Assembly (NCBI GenBank): GCA_017646625.1
Contig: JAGCMF010000008.1
Span: 62,001 to 126,000 of the forward strand
DNA from: Alistipes sp.
GTDB lineage: Bacteria > Bacteroidota > Bacteroidia > Bacteroidales > Rikenellaceae
DNA length: 64,000 nt
Direction of reading: 5' to 3'
Shown: piece after piece, positions 24,855-33,950 of the stretch
Position numbering within the stretch: position 1 is the stretch's first letter
Layout: each line of letters begins with the position of its first letter
Position numbers and translations under genes: made by a program
The notes under the pieces: model-generated
Databases searched by the model: none
The model's input: the letters and a program-made list of their open reading frames with translations, nothing else
What the model was told of the DNA's origin: nothing

Positions 24855-26738
24855 TTATCTGCCGAACTTGACAAGCATGACATTGATATCAGCGGGTGAG
24901 ACGCCAGGGATGCGCGAGGCCTGGCCTATGGTTGCGGGGCGCACACGGCCGAGCTTCTGGCGTGCCTCGATAGTCAACGACTGCATGCTATCGTAGTCGA
25001 AACCATCGGGAATAGCAATATCCTCGAGTCTATGCATCTTATCGGCGAAGTATTTTTCGCGTTCTATATATCCCTTATACTTAATTTGTATCTCTGTCTG
25101 CTCGATGACCTCCCTTGAAAAGTTGTTTGTCTCGACAAACATCTTAAGCTTTGGCGCCTCATCCATGAGTCGCAAAAGTGTTACATTGCTACGCAAAACG
25201 ATGTCGTAAAGCTTTTTTCCCTGCGATAATGGCTCCTCGCCAACAGAAATTAAATAGCTGTCAATTTCGCCTATTTTAACGGACTGCTTACGCAAGAATG
25301 AAATAAGCGATTCTACATCGTTATTTTTTTTGCATAGATTATCATATTTCTCATCACTCGCAAGGCCTATTTTGTGACCCAGAGGTGTGAGTCGAGCATC
25401 GGCATTATCCTGTCGCAACAAGATTCTATACTCGGCCCTCGAGGTGAACATGCGGTATGGCTCGTCGACACCCTTCGTAACAAGGTCGTCAATGAGCACA
25501 CCTATATATGCCTCATCACGGCGGAGGACTATAGCCTCCTCGCCCATGAGTGAACGGTGTGCATTGATGCCCGCCATGAGACCCTGCGCTGCTGCCTCCT
25601 CATATCCCGTAGTGCCATTGACCTGACCAGCGAAGTAGAGACCATCGACAAGCTTGGTCTCGAGGGAGTGCTTGAGCTGTGTGGGTGGGAAGTAGTCGTA
25701 CTCTATGGCGTAGCCTGGGCGGTATACATGTACATCCTCCAGACCGCGTATGGTGTGTAGTGCCTCGAGTTGCACCTCATAAGGCAGTGACGACGAGAAG
25801 CCATTCAGGTAGTACTCGTTGGTATCTCTACCCTCGGGCTCAAGGAATAGTTGGTGCTGCTCCTTATCGGCGAAGGTGCGTAACTTATCCTCGATGCTTG
25901 GGCAGTAGCGTGGTCCTATGCCCGCGATGGTGCCATTGAATAGTGGTGAACGGTCGAAGCCCGTGCGTAGGATGTCGTGCACAGCCTTCGAGGTATATAC
26001 CATATAGCAGGGCATCTGCTCCTTAACTACCTCTATATCAGTGTCATACGAGAATTTCGAGGGTGTAGCATCGCCCTCCTGCATCTCCAGCACCTCGAAG
26101 TTGATGGTACGTGCATCGAGGCGTGTGGGGGTTCCTGTCTTCATCCTACCCACCTCGAAGCCGAGCTCTATGAGCTGTGCCGAGATGCCATGTGCTGCCT
26201 CATCACCTGCGCGGCCACCCTCGGCACTCGATGTTCCACAGTGCATGACGCCCTCGAGGAACGTACCTGCGGTGAGCACTACCCTACTTGCCTCTATAGT
26301 CACTCCCATTCGCGTTTTAATGCCCTTTACACGGGGTTTCTCGCCCTCATGGTCCACGACTATGGCGGTGACAGAATCTTGCCACAGATAGAGGTTTTCG
26401 GTGTTCTCAAGGGTGTGACGCCACAGCTGCGAGAACCTATGCTTGTCGCACTGCGCACGTGGACTCCACATCGCTGCGCCCTTCGAACGGTTGAGCATGC
26501 GGAACTGTATGGAGGATAGGTCGGTGATGCGGCCCATCTGACCGCCGAGAGCATCTATCTCCCTGACAATCTGACCCTTGGCGACGCCGCCAACAGCAGG
26601 GTTACACGACATAGAGGCAATCTTCTCCATGTCGATGGTGACAAGCAGTGTGCGTGAGCCGAGGCGTGCGGCGGCGGCAGCAGCCTCGCAGCCAGCATGT
26701 CCTGCGCCCACAACGATGATATCATACTTCAGGCTCAT
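24855..26738 (-). CDS. mnmG: tRNA uridine-5-carboxymethylaminomethyl modification enzyme MnmG (GidA)
   Basis: 627 aa. FAD-binding Rossmann motif [12 protein letters not shown] near the N-terminus, the conserved [12 protein letters not shown] stretch, and the GidA C-terminal helical domain. With MnmE it adds the carboxymethylaminomethyl group to U34 of several tRNAs. Its start overlaps the ybeY stop by 4 bp. Placement beside a parS site matches the origin-proximal position of gidA in many genomes. Confidence 0.96.
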   Translation of the reverse strand: MSLKYDIIVVGAGHAGCEAAAAAARLGSRTLLVTIDMEKIASMSCNPAVGGVAKGQIVREIDALGGQMGRITDLSSIQFRMLNRSKGAAMWSPRAQCDKHRFSQLWRHTLENTENLYLWQDSVTAIVVDHEGEKPRVKGIKTRMGVTIEASRVVLTAGTFLEGVMHCGTSSAEGGRAGDEAAHGISAQLIELGFEVGRMKTGTPTRLDARTINFEVLEMQEGDATPSKFSYDTDIEVVKEQMPCYMVYTSKAVHDILRTGFDRSPLFNGTIAGIGPRYCPSIEDKLRTFADKEQHQLFLEPEGRDTNEYYLNGFSSSLPYEVQLEALHTIRGLEDVHVYRPGYAIEYDYFPPTQLKHSLETKLVDGLYFAGQVNGTTGYEEAAAQGLMAGINAHRSLMGEEAIVLRRDEAYIGVLIDDLVTKGVDEPYRMFTSRAEYRILLRQDNADARLTPLGHKIGLASDEKYDNLCKKNNDVESLISFLRKQSVKIGEIDSYLISVGEEPLSQGKKLYDIVLRSNVTLLRLMDEAPKLKMFVETNNFSREVIEQTEIQIKYKGYIEREKYFADKMHRLEDIAIPDGFDYDSMQSLTIEARQKLGRVRPATIGQASRIPGVSPADINVMLVKFGR

Positions 26739-27172
26739 AGCATCTTCTCGCGTAATAGGCGTAGGTAGCGGTTCTCCATGCGGCGCATCATCTTCTCGGC
26801 ATAGGGGCTCTTATCCTTATGGCCACATAGGTGGAGTGCTCCGTGCACGATGACACGACGCATCTCGTTGATGGGCAGCGCATTATATAGCGGAGCATTG
26901 TCCGTTACGGTATCTACGTCTATATATACCTCGCCCGAGACGATGCCCTGGCCTACCCTACTATCTCTCTCCTCGAAGGTTATAACATCTGTGAAGTAGT
27001 CGTGGCCGAGGAAGTCACGGTTCATCTGTCGGTGATACTCCGACGAGCAGAATATGTAGTTTATCTCGCCCACCTTATAACCCTCAAGGGCTATAACCTC
27101 CTCTATCCAGCGGCGTAGCGCAAGACGCTTGGTGGGCAGATAGCTGCAACCCTCGTTATAGAAATGTATCAT
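26735..27172 (-). CDS. ybeY: Endoribonuclease YbeY (16S rRNA maturation)
   Basis: 145 aa. The zinc motif HxxxHxxxxxH is present as [11 protein letters not shown] preceded by RRVIV. It acts in 16S rRNA 3'-end maturation and ribosome quality control. It overlaps mnmG by 4 bp and follows the EnvC-like gene by 47 bp. Confidence 0.94.
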   Translation of the reverse strand: MIHFYNEGCSYLPTKRLALRRWIEEVIALEGYKVGEINYIFCSSEYHRQMNRDFLGHDYFTDVITFEERDSRVGQGIVSGEVYIDVDTVTDNAPLYNALPINEMRRVIVHGALHLCGHKDKSPYAEKMMRRMENRYLRLLREKML

Positions 27173-27219
27173 ACGTAGAATAACGGTATATATGTGTTAA
27201 TATATTGCTGCTTAATGGT

Positions 27220-28341
27220 TTATAACTTCTTGAAGAAGTCCGAGACATAGAGTGCCTTCCTCGAGTCGCAGTCGTAGATGGCAAGGCGTATGAAGGGCTT
27301 ATCGGAGGCATCTATGCCGTTGCCGATGGTGCCTATCACCTGGTCCTTCTTCACAACATCGCCCTTCTTGACACTCACAGACCCCAGATTGGTGTAGGTG
27401 ACAAGGTACTCGTTGTAGCCGAGGAAGATGGTATATCTATTTGTAAGTCTCTTATACTGAACATCTTGTACTATGCCCTCGTGTATAGTGCGCACAGCAT
27501 CGCCCCTCTTGCCCGTGATTGTTGCGCCGAAGCCCTCCTGTGTGAGCACGCCACCCTCAATGGGGAGGTTCAGACCTCGGGTGTTGCGCGAGAAGCCCGC
27601 GCCTACCCTATTACCCTTAAGGAGCCTCTGCAACTCGGCAACAGCATCGTCATGGAGCCTCTGCTGGCGGCGCTGCTCATTGATGGCATCCTTCTCGCGG
27701 CGTGATAGTCTGTTATAGGCCCTCTGTGCCTCGGTGCGGCTGTCGGCAAGGGCGCGACGTTCGGAGGCAAGAACCTCGTATATAGAGTCGAGTTCGCCGT
27801 GACGTATGTCGAGGAGTGCACGTTCAAGGTCTATGGCGCTACGCTGCTCGATGATGTTTGTGGCGAGCTGCTCACGGCTAACTGCTATATGCTCAATCTC
27901 CGCCATGCGGCGTGCCGCCTCATGAAGAGAAGACGCCGAGAAGAGATAGTTGGTGCTGCTATGCTGGCGGTAGTTGCGGTGTGCGATGCGCACAGCCTCG
28001 GCATACATGGCTCTGTTGTGCTCGAGGACACCCGTAAGAGAGTCTATATGCCTATCCATAGCCTCGATGTCGGCCTCCACGCTGCGACGTTCTGCCTCAA
28101 TCTCGGATATATAGTCGTTACGCATCTTCATCTCCCTGTCGAGGGCCGCAACCTGACGTGAGGCGCTGCTCTTCTCGCGCTTGAGGTCCTCAACCTCGCC
28201 CTTAACCCTGTCTAACTCACGCTTATACTGCTCCAGACGCTGCCTCTGCTGCGCCTCGGTGAGACCCTGCGCAGAGCATAGCAGTGGGGTAGTGGTGGCA
28301 ACAAGGAGTGTTACGATGATGTGTAGTAGGCCTATTCTCAT
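27220..28341 (-). CDS. EnvC-like murein hydrolase activator (degenerate M23 domain)
   Basis: 373 aa. A signal peptide spans about 1-25, a long coiled coil about 28-245, and a C-terminal LytM/M23 domain about 265-373. The metal ligands of active M23 peptidases are missing: the HxxxD position reads LTQEGFG and the usual HxH reads YTNL. This is the pattern of EnvC, which does not cut peptidoglycan but activates amidases during division. It sits 14 bp after a TPR protein gene and upstream of ybeY. Confidence 0.85.
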   Translation of the reverse strand: MRIGLLHIIVTLLVATTTPLLCSAQGLTEAQQRQRLEQYKRELDRVKGEVEDLKREKSSASRQVAALDREMKMRNDYISEIEAERRSVEADIEAMDRHIDSLTGVLEHNRAMYAEAVRIAHRNYRQHSSTNYLFSASSLHEAARRMAEIEHIAVSREQLATNIIEQRSAIDLERALLDIRHGELDSIYEVLASERRALADSRTEAQRAYNRLSRREKDAINEQRRQQRLHDDAVAELQRLLKGNRVGAGFSRNTRGLNLPIEGGVLTQEGFGATITGKRGDAVRTIHEGIVQDVQYKRLTNRYTIFLGYNEYLVTYTNLGSVSVKKGDVVKKDQVIGTIGNGIDASDKPFIRLAIYDCDSRKALYVSDFFKKL

Positions 28342-28355
28342 AGTAGTATTATCTT

Positions 28356-30074
28356 TTACTCGGCACCCTTAATATCCTCGATATGTTGCTTCATAGCCTC
28401 GCTATCGTAGCCCCTATCTACGGCCTTCTGCCAGTAGGTGTCGGCCATGAACTCCTCGCCAAGAGCCCATAGTATGTCGGCATAGTGGGCAAGGAGTGAG
28501 GCATCGCGCTGACCACTCAACGACAGCGCCTGACGCATGATGCGCTTGGCATCCTCATTCCTGCCAAGACGGTGTAGCACCCATGCGTAGGTGTCTACGA
28601 ACGACTCGTTGTTAGGCTCGAGGCTAACGGCCCTCTCCGCCATCTCCAGAGCCTTCTCCAGCGACTTATCCTTAAGGCTCAAGAAGTAGGCATAGTTGTT
28701 TAGCACGAGGGCATTATCGGGGTTATATTTGAGGGCCTTGCGGTAGTAGCTAAAGGCGCGACGGTCGTCATCCATCTCGTGGTATAGGTCGCCTATGTTG
28801 CCCAGCATGGTGCTATGCTCGGCATCTGTGGTGGCGATGTCGAGGCCATGTTTGTAGTGGGCGATGGCACTGTCGTAGTCGCCATTCGTGGTATCTACAT
28901 ATCCAGCGAAGGATAGTAGGTCGAAGGAGCCGGGGAATAACTCGAGGGCCCTCGCGAGGTCTTCAACAAGCACATCTGTATGTCCCATGTATAACTCTAA
29001 CTGCAGAACATCCATGTAGTGGTACTCGGTGGTGTTATCATCCTCGAGGTGACGACGTAGGTAGGCCAGGGCATAGTCGTAGTCGCCACCAGCAATCATG
29101 TGCGAGGCGTATGCCTCGATGACACCTCGGTTGTTGGGGTAGTCGATGGCGAGACCCTGTATAATGCCACCTATGCGCATATAGTTGTTGGTATATACGC
29201 CTCTATCTGAAGTATATAACTCTAAACGCTGCAACTTATCCTCGATGCTCAACTCCCTGCTGCGGAAGAGGTGGGCATCGTAGTCGAGCATGCGGCGTGT
29301 GTCGTGCTTATGGTAGTAGTAGTCGACGATGGCACTTATGGTGGCTATGTCGGTGGTGTCGAGACGGAAGGCGGCCTCGAAGGTGGCAACAGCAAGGGAG
29401 TCGTTGCCCGCAGCGGCATATGCTCTGGCGAGGGTTGTGCGTGCCTCAACATCGTAGGGATGCTCCGTGGTGCGGCGTACCCCCGTCTCTATGGCACGGC
29501 TATACTGTCGCGTGTCGAGGAGAAGCCGCTGGCGCATCTCGGCGAAGTATTCGTTGTAGCCAACACGCAGCTCCGCAGTGTCGAGGATGGCGATGGCAGA
29601 GTAGGGCATGCCCTGTGAGGCGTAGATGATGGCCAAGGCGTGGTATGCCTGCAAGCTCTTGTCATCGAGGCGCATGAGACGACGGAAGATGGGTATGCTG
29701 CGCGTATACTGTTGTGTGCCAACGAGTGCTGTGGCGTAGTTCTCCGTATACCACTTATTCGTGGTGTCGCCAAGGAACGCTTGATAGGCATACCTGACAC
29801 GTGTGTCGCGGTCGTGCTCTATGCGGCTCATGTAGTATAGAGCCGGGGCATATGTGGAGTCCTGGCGGAGGATGTCGAGCCATATGGTGCGGGCACCCGC
29901 CGTGTCGCGGTGTATGGACATCTGCTGCACAGCATCTATATGTCGGTAGCCCAGCGTGAGGGTGTCGAGAGTGGGGTGGGGCATGTGTGTGGCATCACGC
30001 TGCGCCGCCATAGCGGTGCAGAGTGTCACGATTGACAACACAACGAGTGTCACTATGTTATGTAATGCCCTCAT
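28356..30074 (-). CDS. Secreted TPR-repeat protein
   Basis: 572 aa. A signal peptide (about 1-25, ending AMAAQ) is followed by about ten TPR-like repeats across the whole length; the clearest are near 380-500 (GDYDSAIAHYKHGL, DDRRAFSYYRKAL, KSLEKALEMAERAV). It is probably a periplasmic or outer-membrane-associated scaffold. It lies between pheS and the EnvC-like gene on the same strand, which hints at cell-envelope work, but no specific role can be read from sequence. Confidence 0.85.
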   Translation of the reverse strand: MRALHNIVTLVVLSIVTLCTAMAAQRDATHMPHPTLDTLTLGYRHIDAVQQMSIHRDTAGARTIWLDILRQDSTYAPALYYMSRIEHDRDTRVRYAYQAFLGDTTNKWYTENYATALVGTQQYTRSIPIFRRLMRLDDKSLQAYHALAIIYASQGMPYSAIAILDTAELRVGYNEYFAEMRQRLLLDTRQYSRAIETGVRRTTEHPYDVEARTTLARAYAAAGNDSLAVATFEAAFRLDTTDIATISAIVDYYYHKHDTRRMLDYDAHLFRSRELSIEDKLQRLELYTSDRGVYTNNYMRIGGIIQGLAIDYPNNRGVIEAYASHMIAGGDYDYALAYLRRHLEDDNTTEYHYMDVLQLELYMGHTDVLVEDLARALELFPGSFDLLSFAGYVDTTNGDYDSAIAHYKHGLDIATTDAEHSTMLGNIGDLYHEMDDDRRAFSYYRKALKYNPDNALVLNNYAYFLSLKDKSLEKALEMAERAVSLEPNNESFVDTYAWVLHRLGRNEDAKRIMRQALSLSGQRDASLLAHYADILWALGEEFMADTYWQKAVDRGYDSEAMKQHIEDIKGAE

Positions 30075-30085
30075 TTACAACCTAT

Positions 30086-30125
30086 AAAAGTGGGGTGGCG
30101 CACAACGATTGTCCACCAGCCCCAC
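30086..30125 (-). terminator. Hairpin between pheS and the TPR gene, terminator-like
   Basis: On the minus strand GTGGGGCTGGTGG pairs with CCACCCCAC, followed by TTTTATAGG. It lies 30 bp after the pheS stop and may end or attenuate the pheS transcript. Confidence 0.6.
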
Positions 30126-30157
30126 AATGAATATCTATGACCAACGATTGGCCTATG

Positions 30158-31183
30158 TTACAATGCACTCTCGAACTGGTTGAGGAAGCGCACGTCGTTC
30201 TCGAAGTATAGGCGTAGGTCGCCGACACCATACTTGAGCATGGCGATACGTTCAATACCCATACCAAAGGCGAAGCCCGAGAACTCCTTGGGGTCGATGT
30301 TGTTTGCCTCAAGGACATTAGGGTCTACCATGCCGCAGCCCATAATCTCCAACCAGCCTGTGCCCTTACATACGCCACAACCCTTGCCACCACATATCGA
30401 GCATGATACGTCAACCTCGGCAGAGGGCTCGGTGAAGGGGAAGTAGGATGGGCGCATACGTATCTGCGCCTGCTCGCCGAAGAGCTCCTTGGCGAAGTAG
30501 AGCAACGACTGCTTCATGTCGGCAAACGAGACGTTACGGTCGATATAGAGACCCTCAATCTGGTGGAAGATGCAGTGTGCACGGTATGAGATGGCCTCGT
30601 TGCGGAATACACGGCCAGGGCATATCACGCGGATAGGGGGCTTCTGACGTTCCATGGTGCGCACCTGTATCGACGAGGTGTGGGTGCGGAGTACAACATC
30701 GGGGTTGCTCTCGATGAAGAAGGTGTCCTGCATGTCGCGGGCAGGGTGCTCGGGTGGGAAGTTAAGGGCCGAGAATACGTGCCAGTCGTCCTCAATCTCT
30801 GGGCCATCAGCAACAGTGTAGCCGAGGCGTGAGAAGATGCCCACAATCTCATTCTTGACGATAGAGATAGGGTGGCGTGAACCCACATGCTCCATAGAGC
30901 CGGGGCGTGTCATGTCGTCAATCTTCGAGGCGTTAGCCGCAGCGGCATTGCCAATCTCCTCCTTAAGGGTGTTGATGCGCTCTGTGGCTACACTCTTAAG
31001 GTGGTTAAGACGCTGACCAAGCTCGCGCTTCTCTGCCGCAGGAACACTCTTGAACTCCTCCATGAGGGCTCCGAGGGCTCCCTTCTTACCCAATATCTTA
31101 ATACGAAATGCCTCGACATCTGCAGCACTCTGTGGCGCGAATGCCTCAATCTCGGCCAACAACTCTTCGATTTTGTTTATCAT
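30158..31183 (-). CDS. pheS: Phenylalanyl-tRNA synthetase alpha subunit
   Basis: 341 aa. An N-terminal coiled coil (about 1-90) is followed by a class II synthetase core with VFRNEAISYRAHCIFHQIEG and the motif 3 region GFAFGMGIERIAML. The beta subunit (pheT) is not in the window. It appears to be transcribed on its own or with the TPR gene downstream. Confidence 0.96.
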   Translation of the reverse strand: MINKIEELLAEIEAFAPQSAADVEAFRIKILGKKGALGALMEEFKSVPAAEKRELGQRLNHLKSVATERINTLKEEIGNAAAANASKIDDMTRPGSMEHVGSRHPISIVKNEIVGIFSRLGYTVADGPEIEDDWHVFSALNFPPEHPARDMQDTFFIESNPDVVLRTHTSSIQVRTMERQKPPIRVICPGRVFRNEAISYRAHCIFHQIEGLYIDRNVSFADMKQSLLYFAKELFGEQAQIRMRPSYFPFTEPSAEVDVSCSICGGKGCGVCKGTGWLEIMGCGMVDPNVLEANNIDPKEFSGFAFGMGIERIAMLKYGVGDLRLYFENDVRFLNQFESAL

Positions 31184-31291
31184 ATATCTTATTTTTGTTT
31201 ATGTCGTACAAAAGCATTAATTTTGTAATTATACCTGCTGGCATTCAGAGGTATAAATAATACGCTACAAAGTTACTAATATTTTTCGCAA

Positions 31292-33583
31292 ATGAAAAGA
31301 TTTTATGCCATAATAATAGCCTTTTTAATCTTGGCGCATATGCCTGTCGTGGCACAACGTGTGGGCGTGGTGATGAGTGGTGGTGGCGCAAAGGGCCTAT
31401 ACCACATAGGCATGCTGCGAGCATTGGAGGAGAATGGCATACCCATAGACTACGTAGCTGGCACGTCGATGGGCTCGATAATAGGTGCCATGTATGCCGC
31501 GGGAATGACGATAGAGGAGATGGAGGAGGTGGCACTATCGGGCGACCTGGAGAGATGGGTGAGTGGCCGCATAGACGACAAGTATAGGTATCACTTCGTG
31601 GACCGCGACCGCCTGTCGAGCATGATAACGCTGCCAATAGAGGCAAGCAAGGATAACGGCCAGAGCACAATGCGTCTGCTGCTACCCGGGGCGATGATGA
31701 ACACCGCAGAGATAGACCTCGCACTAAATGCCTTCTTCGTGCAGGCATCGACAGCCGCACAGAATAACTTCGACAACCTGATGATACCATATCGTTGCAT
31801 GGCAACAGATATGAAGAGACACTATGCCGTGGAGCTTAAGAGTGGCGACCTGGCACGTGCCGTGCGTGCCAGCATGGCACTGCCCGTGGCGTTCCCTCCC
31901 GTAGCGATAGACTCGGTGCTGATGTGCGACGGCGGATGCTACGACAACTTCCCATGGCGTGCCCTCGACGAGGCATTCCATCCCGACATACTAATTGGCG
32001 CATGCTGCACAGAGATGGAGGCGTCGATAGATGAGTCGTCGTCGGTGGTGGAGCAGATAATGGCTCTAATAACAAAGCCTACGGACTACACGCTGCCCGA
32101 GGGTCGTTCGGTATTCATACAGCGCGAGGTGGATGCCTCGGTGCTCGACTTCAAGCGTGCTGCCGACATCATGGCGGCGGGATATAACGATGCGCTGGAG
32201 GCAATGCCACAGATAAAGAGGTTGGTGACACGACGCATGACACACGAGGAGTATGCACAGCGACGTGATGAGTTCAGGGCACGATGCCCCGAGGCGGCAA
32301 TGGGCGAGATAGAGATATCGGGCCTCAACGACAAGCAGCGAGACATAGCCGAGAGGATACTCTCGCTGAACCATGCTCGCAGCGTAGACACACTCCCCAT
32401 GACAGCCCCAGAGTTTGGTGAGAACTACCTCGTGATGCTGGCAAACAGCTCTATACGCAGTGGCTTCCCATCCTTCACCTTCAACAACGAGACACAGCGC
32501 TACGACGTGATGCTGCCACTAAAGGTCAAGCCTAACTTCGGCATAGCCGTGGGTGGAAACATATCGTCTACGGCCTTCAACCAGGCATACATAGGACTGC
32601 AGTATGGCACCATGGGCAGGGTAAACCAGTCGGTGAACCTCGACGTGCTCCTCGGCCCTGTATATACCATGGCACGCCTAAAGGGCCGCACAACATTTGT
32701 GCACGACAAGCCAATATACCTCAACTATGCATATAACTTCAGCATACACACAACGATGAGGGGTCACTTCGGCAACCTGACAGAGGTGGATAATGCCGAG
32801 CAGATGCGCACGATGGAGAACTTCCTGTCGGTGGGCGCAGGCATAGCGACAGACAGAAAGAGTGTTGTGGAGGTGATGGTGAATGGTGGTCGTAGCAGCT
32901 ACAGCTACGCAATGGAGGGGGAGCACGACCTGCAGACTACGCACTTCACATACGTAGTCCCCAGCGCCGAGTTCGAGTATGTGTCGCTAAACAAGCCTCT
33001 ATTCCCCACGGCGGGTGCCAAGCTGAACGTCTCGGCACTATATGTATACGGCATAGATAGGCGCGAGGCGCGTGAGGGAACACTCAACGCCCAGAATAAA
33101 GATATTATACGCCAGAGTAGATGGTGGTGTGGCGGTAGGGTGCTGTGGGAGCAGTACTTCGACATAACAGATAGGGGTGCACTATCTGTGGGATATGCCA
33201 TCGAGGGTGTATACACAAACCACCCCGACTTCGACTCCCCACAGGCAACACTCCTAACCTCGCCACAGTATGCACCACTGCTACACTCACGAATGATATA
33301 TATGCCCGAGTTCCGTGCATCACGATACCTCGGCGTGGGCATCATGCCCACAGTGCGCCTATACAACAACCTATACGCCCGCATAAGCGTACATGCCATG
33401 CTGCGCGATAGGTTCCAGGGAGAGTTTATTCACTATATGTCCGACCTATCTATCATATACCACACACCAATAGGTCCTATAAGCCTTGCGCTGACAAAGT
33501 ATGACTTTGCAACACCACGCAATCTCTACTTAACCTTCAATTTTGGTTATGCAATATTTGGCAAAAAAGGTTTAGTATATTAG
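31292..33583 (+). CDS. Patatin-like phospholipase with C-terminal outer-membrane barrel
   Basis: 763 aa. Signal peptide about 1-22. Patatin domain about 24-220: oxyanion motif GGGAKG (30-35), nucleophile S59 in GTSMG, and catalytic D213 in DGG. A POTRA-like segment (about 310-365) leads to a C-terminal region (about 385-763) of alternating amphipathic strands ending in GYAIFGKKGLVY, as in BamA/Omp85-type barrels. Such patatin-barrel fusions resemble PlpD of Pseudomonas. It stands alone and meets the PAS gene tail to tail. Confidence 0.9.
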   Translation: MKRFYAIIIAFLILAHMPVVAQRVGVVMSGGGAKGLYHIGMLRALEENGIPIDYVAGTSMGSIIGAMYAAGMTIEEMEEVALSGDLERWVSGRIDDKYRYHFVDRDRLSSMITLPIEASKDNGQSTMRLLLPGAMMNTAEIDLALNAFFVQASTAAQNNFDNLMIPYRCMATDMKRHYAVELKSGDLARAVRASMALPVAFPPVAIDSVLMCDGGCYDNFPWRALDEAFHPDILIGACCTEMEASIDESSSVVEQIMALITKPTDYTLPEGRSVFIQREVDASVLDFKRAADIMAAGYNDALEAMPQIKRLVTRRMTHEEYAQRRDEFRARCPEAAMGEIEISGLNDKQRDIAERILSLNHARSVDTLPMTAPEFGENYLVMLANSSIRSGFPSFTFNNETQRYDVMLPLKVKPNFGIAVGGNISSTAFNQAYIGLQYGTMGRVNQSVNLDVLLGPVYTMARLKGRTTFVHDKPIYLNYAYNFSIHTTMRGHFGNLTEVDNAEQMRTMENFLSVGAGIATDRKSVVEVMVNGGRSSYSYAMEGEHDLQTTHFTYVVPSAEFEYVSLNKPLFPTAGAKLNVSALYVYGIDRREAREGTLNAQNKDIIRQSRWWCGGRVLWEQYFDITDRGALSVGYAIEGVYTNHPDFDSPQATLLTSPQYAPLLHSRMIYMPEFRASRYLGVGIMPTVRLYNNLYARISVHAMLRDRFQGEFIHYMSDLSIIYHTPIGPISLALTKYDFATPRNLYLTFNFGYAIFGKKGLVY

Positions 33584-33589
33584 TGGTTG

Positions 33590-33931
33590 TTAGCCACGCA
33601 CATAGTGGGGCATCTCGTCGGGAATCTCAAGCGAGAACTCAACAAGGCCAGCAACCTCGTCAGACTCGTACCATGGTGTCTGGTAGATGAGCTTGCGCAA
33701 TGCTCCCTTCTGAATGGTGTACGAGTTATTCTCGCCGTTGGTGATAAGGCGGTTGATGATCTCGCGCGAACGGCTGCTGTGGCAGGGCATCATAGAACGA
33801 CCCTCCATGTGGCCATTGACATCCACAGAACGCTTGTTCTGGTATAGCACAACGCCATCGAGGTCGCAGACGGTGATGGCACAGGTCTTAAGTGAGTCAC
33901 TCCATGGGAGGCGCAAATCTTCAAAATTCAT
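33590..33931 (-). CDS. Small single-domain PAS protein
   Basis: 113 aa. The PAS fold is seen from AITVCDLDGVVLYQNKRS through the central helix (SREIINRLITNG) to the strands around YTIQKGALRKLIYQTPWY. No kinase, cyclase or DNA-binding domain is attached, so it must act through a partner or just bind a ligand. It is 19 bp downstream of the rel gene on the same strand and could be part of the same transcript. Confidence 0.75.
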   Translation of the reverse strand: MNFEDLRLPWSDSLKTCAITVCDLDGVVLYQNKRSVDVNGHMEGRSMMPCHSSRSREIINRLITNGENNSYTIQKGALRKLIYQTPWYESDEVAGLVEFSLEIPDEMPHYVRG

Positions 33932-33950
33932 AGTTATAAGTTATTGAGGG

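Noticed and set aside
24546-24883. Minus-strand ORFs with EFR or LGSLGR repeats
   Set aside because: They are translations of the 9-bp arrays, without start context or a family.
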